Positions 59,430-64,000 of a DNA stretch of 64,000 nucleotides are shown in pieces; position 1 is the stretch's first letter; every line of letters begins with the position of its first letter. The stretch comes from Lutjanus erythropterus. Its lineage: Eukaryota > Chordata > Actinopteri > Lutjaniformes > Lutjanidae. Position numbers and translations under genes: made by a program. The stretch lies in contig CM034607.1 of NCBI GenBank assembly GCA_020091685.1, positions 2,471,439 through 2,535,438 of the forward strand. Reading direction: 5' to 3'. The notes under the pieces were generated by a model. The model was not told the DNA's origin and ran no database searches. It saw nothing but the letters and a program-made list of their open reading frames with translations.

Positions 59430-59560
59430 AAACAGCACAATGTCTGCCACCAGCTGTATGTGGAAATACTTCAGAAGATTGAACAATGATGGTGCAAAGT
59501 GTACACTCTGTGAACAGGTGAACAAATGTGATCAGCGGTTCAGCAAACCCAAAACTATTG
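59430..59560 (+). pseudogene. N-terminal half of a BED zinc finger (hAT/ZBED type)
   Basis: The frame from ATG 59440 reads SCMWKYFRRLNNDGAKCTLC. W-x-Y-F followed by AKCxxC is the first half of a BED finger. The expected SNLxxHL..H half does not follow in any frame I can see. The ORF continues to 59637 without further similarity. Probably a transposase or ZBED fragment. Confidence 0.55.
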
Positions 59561-60061
59561 TGTTCACGCTGTATGGATCAACAATTGACCGCTTGAACTG
59601 GGGAGTTTGGTGTTACCAGTTGGAAAATTCATTTTGAACACTCGCCAGAGGTCAGATTCCTGAGTTGGAAAGTTTTGACTTATCTCTCCGACCCGACAAC
59701 CACAACCTCAAAACCCAAGACAGCTGCTCTGCACATCAGCATTTAGATTTTATGGGGGACGTCAATCTTGGTTTTCCAACTTGCTGTATGGGAAAATGGT
59801 CAACTCGTCTGTGAAGTAACTGACAATTCTGACTTTCTGACTGTTTGTCCATTGACAATTCCAATAAAGGTTATTCAAACAAGACAACCGCATCCTCAAC
59901 AATGTCATCAGAAAGAGAAGCAGTGTTACTCGGTCCCTTCTACTGGAAAACAGCAAGAGAAAAAAGAACAGTATGGTGCCACAGACACCTGGAAAGATGC
60001 AAGATGTTTGGCGAAGTTCAGTTTTTTTTACTCAAGGCTACAGTAGCCATAGCACACAAAT

Positions 60062-61249
60062 TGTTCCTCTGAAGGAGTGCAGGGCTCTGCTCTCTACTTC
60101 TTTCATGTAGAGGTTGGCCACTATTGGATACACAGGTGAGCCCATTGCACAGCCATGTTTTTGCCTGTAAAAACCCCCGTTGAACTGGAAATAGGTGGTG
60201 GTCAAACAGAGTTTAAGCAGGGCACAAAGAGGAACACCGCCAAGCCACTGGTTCAGGTATGTTGATGACACCTGGGTTAAAATAACGACACAGGAGGTTG
60301 AAGCCTTCACAAACCATATCAATTCTGTGGACCAAAACATCAAATTCACCCGAGAGGATGTCCAAGGCAACAGTTTGGCCTTCTTGGACTGTGCGGTGCA
60401 CATTGAAGAGGGCAGAAGCCTCAACATCCAAGTTTACAGGAAACCCACACACACGGACCAATATTTCCTCTTTGACTCACACCACCCACTGGAACATAAA
60501 CTAGGGGTCATCAGAACTCTCCACCACCGAGCACAGACCATTCCATCCAGTACAGAGGGAAAGGATAACGAACAAAAGCACATCAGGGCAGCGCTCAAAA
60601 CCTGTGGTTACCCAAACTGGGCCTTTATCAAAACCAACAAAGAAACAGGTCTGAGAGAGAAGAAAACACCATCAAAAGGAAAAACATTGTTATTCCTTAC
60701 ATTGCGGGCGTTTCTGAAAAACTCAGGAGGATTTTCAACAAACACCACATCCCTGTCCATGTCAAGCCCAGCAACACCCTGAGGCAAAAACTTGTCCACC
60801 CCAAGGACAGAACATCCAGACACAAACTAGAAAATGTAGTTTATGCCGTCCAGTGTAGTGAGGAATGGACAGACCTGTACACTGGGGAGACAAAACAACC
60901 GCTGAATAGGCGCATGGCACAACACAGGAGAGCCAGTTCCTCAGGTCAGGACTCAGCAGTCCATCTACATCTGAAAGCCACAGGACACTCCTTTGAGGAT
61001 GACAGTGTCCATATTTTGGCCAAGGAAGACAGATGGTTTGAGAAAGGAGTGAAAGAGGCCATTTTTGTTAACCTGGAACGACCATCTCTCAACAGAGGAG
61101 GAGGCCGAAGACACAATTTATCTGCCACTTACAATGCAGTCCTAAGATCACTCCCCAGGCAGTTGGATACCCACCTGAAATCATGTGACCCTAACATGTC
61201 ACATGATAGCAGAGTCCTTAACGACTCATTCACACCTCCCCCCAGGTGA
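60062..61249 (+). pseudogene. Penelope reverse transcriptase/GIY-YIG gene, inverted and frameshifted
   Basis: The minus-strand piece (60226 down to 60062) reads LCLTTTYFQFNG, then YRQKHGCAMGSP and PIVANLYMKEVESRAL. The plus piece continues with TPPSHWFRYVDDTWVKI (YVDD at 60258-60269), AFLDCAV, VYRKPTHTD, HPLEHKLGVIRTLHH and GYPNWAFIKT. A one-base frame change occurs in the A-run at 60680-60684. The second frame then holds AGVSEKLRRIF, the endonuclease part VVYAVQCSEEW..DLYTGET and FEKGVKEAIFVNLERPSLNR, and stops at 61247-61249. The upstream two thirds of the ORF is absent. The gene cannot be functional. Confidence 0.9.
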
Positions 61250-61475
61250 AACTCACGAGTCACACAATGGAGGGGTGGGCACATGAGTCACATGCCCCCC
61301 TGGGTGCTAACGACCCCATTAGGTTTAATACCTGAACTCCCAAACCAGTCAGGCAGAACTGAAGAAGCCTATTGGATGAGAGGCGAAACGTCTTCAAGAA
61401 CTCTATCAAGTCCAGTTGCCTACTACAAACCTTGATACAAATACCATGACCTGGATGAATGAGAATATTCAGACA
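60062..61475 (+). mobile_element. Penelope-like element with 5' inversion and GIY-YIG domain
   Basis: From about 60228 the + strand carries a Penelope-type reverse transcriptase (with YVDD), then a GIY-YIG endonuclease ending at 61249, then a 3' non-coding end with the GAACTGAAGAAGCC...CGAAACGTC terminal repeat to about 61475. The segment 60062-60226 encodes the immediately preceding part of the reverse transcriptase, but on the minus strand. The insertion is therefore 5'-truncated with its 5' end inverted. It lies in the downstream intron, in the same orientation as thsd7a apart from the inverted piece. Confidence 0.9.
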
Positions 61476-64000
61476 CATAGCACACAAAGTACAACTCCAG
61501 CAATAAATCCGATAGTGGAACTGCTCAAACTGCAACACAGCAGACCAAAACTTCAAACCTGGCAGAAATCCAACCAATCATTGTTCATTCAGGAATCTTG
61601 ACACTCCTCTAACCTGCACCTCATCAATCACCAACCAATCTGTCAGAAATTTGGCCCAATCTTAAAACTTGTTGAGGAGACCGGCCTGGGAACCAGACAA
61701 ATCTGAAAGCTCATGTTTCATTTGCTCTGGCAAACGCATCTGGCCATCCTCCAGTTCAGAGAGTCTCTTCAGGCCAGTCACAAACAATTTATGTAATATG
61801 GGACAGGTCTGGTACAGAGGATTGGTGAGCAACTCACCAGACTCACGAAACTCAAACTGTCAAAATAGGCAGTGCTGATCAAATATGAATCAAGATTCTG
61901 TCATTGCATTGCCTGTTTCTAACCTCTAATATTGTCAGAAACACATTTTAGCATTCTGTTTAGCTGTAATTTGAGAAATTTTGCGAGTAGGCAGCCATTT
62001 TTGTTTGCACCATCCCAACTTACATACGCTGCTCAATGCTACATCACACGTTCCGTTGCTTTGATTGGTTGTAGCTCTATCCAAATGTGTCCAGATGCAT
62101 TTAGGTCTGCACATGTTGATAACGCCCCTTTGACATTGGGCTTAACCAGATGTTTTCAATCCAAACTGGACAGACAACATACACATATGACTGTGCTGAG
62201 GATGTTGATCCCCAGCACCACCAATAGTGCTTAGTCCAGGTTTTCACAATAACAACAAAGGCCTGTCTGGTGAAGCAATTATTGTTGAGTGTGTTTGATT
62301 GCATGAGCATCAAGAGCTCCAGAGTGGACCACACAATGCAACACTAATGTTAACAGGTGGGCGGAGGGAGGCTGAGGACAATGCAAGAAGCTTTTACATG
62401 GCTGATAATGGATGTCTGTGGCAGATCGTCAGGTGTTATTGTACTTCAGTGAAAGCTTTTCAGTGGCTACCAAGTCAGTGGAAAAAAAAATTGGCTGGCT
62501 TTGGTTGCAGAAGCTTCAGTGTGTGTACTTACACTGACTACTCTAGTTTGGATTGTGTGTGGGCGTAATCAGCACATAATCAAGTTAATTGGCTTAGTGG
62601 TGACCACAAGGTCAAAAAAGACCCTCAGATTTGGTTCCTGTTTGTGTTCATTCTGACTTCTGAAGCAAAATGTTCACTTGGAAACCTACACGAGAGAGAA
62701 AATGTGATTATACACTCCTACTCTTAATTACCTGATTTTTTTGGATGGGTGGCTTCATGATTAATTGAATGTGTAGAAATGTGCAGGAGCAGTGTGACCT
62801 ATTTAACAGAGAATCTTCTTTTTGCTGCAAATATCACGCTTCTGGGCAGATGATCCGAATGAAAAATGGGTCAGAATTTTGGTGGGAAAATATCTGAGAG
62901 TAGGTGTAGCGATTTTGATTTCCCTTCGATGTGTTTTATTGACCTTTGCCCTGCACAGACTCCCACCATCAATGAGGGAAGCTGACAAGTTGACAGGCTG
63001 TACGTGAATGCAACACGTCATATCCTTTTACAACAACTTTAAAACACAATTTTAAAGAGTTTCCACTAATATTTTGTCTATTTTTTTTTATATATTCTAT
63101 AGCTCAGGGTATAGTTTGCAATTATTTGCTGTCTGTTTTTTAAGCATAAATTTCAAAGTATGAAGATGTAGGTCATATCTGAGTTTTCAGTGTTTCCACT
63201 GGTCGCTGCTGAGTGCCATAAAGTGTGTAGATCAGCTCAGATCACAGTATTATAGTTACTGAAAGACTGTCTGTTGTTTTTGCTGGTACAGACAAGAAAT
63301 AAAAAGGCCTTTATAAGTAGCGTTGCCACAGCATTTTCCTGTACTCTTAACAGCAGAGCTGAAGCTAACTAAGCTTGTTAGCAGCTATGAGAAATAGTTT
63401 TTTTCACTGTGGTCAAAAAAAAAAAAATCACATGGAAAAATGCACTCAGTCTCTCTCATCGAGTTTGCAAGTGAACCTGCACTTCTAGCTAAGAAAAGTA
63501 TGTGGAAGACTGGTTTTAGGTTGTTTTAATTGTCTTAAGTCTGACTCATCGCAGCTAATTAGCTAACTTACTTCACAACAAACCCCTCTAAATCTCTGTC
63601 ACACAGGTTACCCACAAGCCCACCTTCCTTAAAGGGGAAGGCTTGGCCGGTAACAGAGGTGCAGTGCGTGTGTAATTCAAGTCCATTACAGTTCTGCATT
63701 CTAAACTTTACTAAGCTAAAAGTATGTCAGTATTACAGCAACATTTACTGAAGGTGTCAGGAGTAAATGTAACATTACTCATTGTGTAGTAAAATGTTCC
63801 CTGTCAGTGTTTTACTGTTATATCTGATGATTCTGGATTAATATTACTTCTGTATTAATGTGTTGTATTTTACTGCTGCAGGTGCTGAAGGTTGTGCTCA
63901 TTTTAACTACTTTATGTACTGTTGAGTTTTTTAATCTACACTAATGCATTATATTCTATAAGATAATCATATGTTTGCATTATTTGAAAATTTACTGTAT

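Larger units (their letters stand above)
1..64000 (+). other. thsd7a: Central part of a THSD7A-type gene (thsd7a), both ends outside the window
   Basis: Sixteen exons (16412-16606, 25954-26194, 31169-31284, 34443-34575, 35577-35680, 41292-41486, 41577-41843, 45558-45736, 45950-45955, 46210-46343, 46591-46744, 50502-50643, 51793-51908, 51997-52114, 58425-58570, 58875-59049) join with compatible phases into 807 open codons. The product is a chain of TSP1 repeats that alternate between a WxxW/CSxxC type and a type with a longer Trp-Cys loop and a CGxGxxxR core. This is the ectodomain plan of THSD7 proteins. Several stretches (exons at 41577 and 45558) agree almost residue for residue with vertebrate THSD7A as I remember it, so A is preferred over THSD7B. 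I cannot tell which teleost paralog it is. The known family role is a type I membrane glycoprotein acting in endothelial migration and vessel patterning and present on podocytes. The signal peptide, first repeats, transmembrane helix and tail are not in the window. Confidence 0.87.
59050..64000 (+). other. Downstream intron of thsd7a (at least 4.9 kb)
   Basis: Apart from the BED-finger fragment (59430) and the Penelope-like element (60062), nothing firm was found. 61960-62340 has repeat-like words (GTTGCTTTGATTGGTTGTAG) that I cannot place. 62580-64000 shows nothing recognised. Confidence 0.7.

Overview
This window is vertebrate, almost certainly teleost, nuclear DNA. It is AT-rich and intron-rich, with split coding exons on the + strand that have GT-AG borders. 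It is littered with fish-type transposable elements: Penelope-like elements, hAT and TTAA-flanked DNA transposons, tRNA-derived SINEs, and L2/CR1-like and RTE-like LINE remnants. No prokaryotic, phage or CRISPR features are present. No rRNA gene, intact tRNA gene or second host protein-coding gene was recognised.

The only host gene I can support is one long + strand gene. Sixteen consecutive coding exons lie between 16412 and 59049 and join in frame to 2421 nt, or 807 codons. They encode about twelve tandem thrombospondin type-1 (TSP1) repeats. Order, spacing and near-identity of several stretches match THSD7A (thrombospondin type-1 domain-containing 7A), a large type I membrane glycoprotein linked to endothelial migration, vessel patterning and podocytes. 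The start of the gene (signal peptide, first repeats) must lie upstream. The last repeats, transmembrane segment and tail must lie downstream of 64000. The whole window is therefore gene-internal: 16.4 kb of upstream intron, 16 exons with 15 introns (88 bp to 9.3 kb), and about 5 kb of downstream intron.

Region by region: 1-16411 is intron with Penelope, hAT-like and MITE remnants and microsatellites. 16412-35680 holds five exons spread over large introns, with an unnamed repeat present three times. 35681-41291 is an intron with a hAT element nested in a TTAA-flanked element. 41292-46744 is an exon-dense cluster that includes a probable 6-nt micro-exon. 46745-52114 holds three exons and a degenerate satellite. 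52115-58424 is a large intron with a LINE relic. 58425-59049 holds two exons. 59050-64000 is intron with a rearranged Penelope element.

The points most worth a second look are: the 6-nt micro-exon (45950-45955); the apparent coordinated loss of two cysteines that would form one disulfide in one TSP1 repeat (46279 and 46679); recurrent hammerhead-like cores in inverted pairs of Penelope terminal repeats; the 5' inversion in the 60-61 kb Penelope copy; and an exon-like ORF with a splice donor carried inside a TTAA element. All homology statements rest on reading and memory of families; no search was run.
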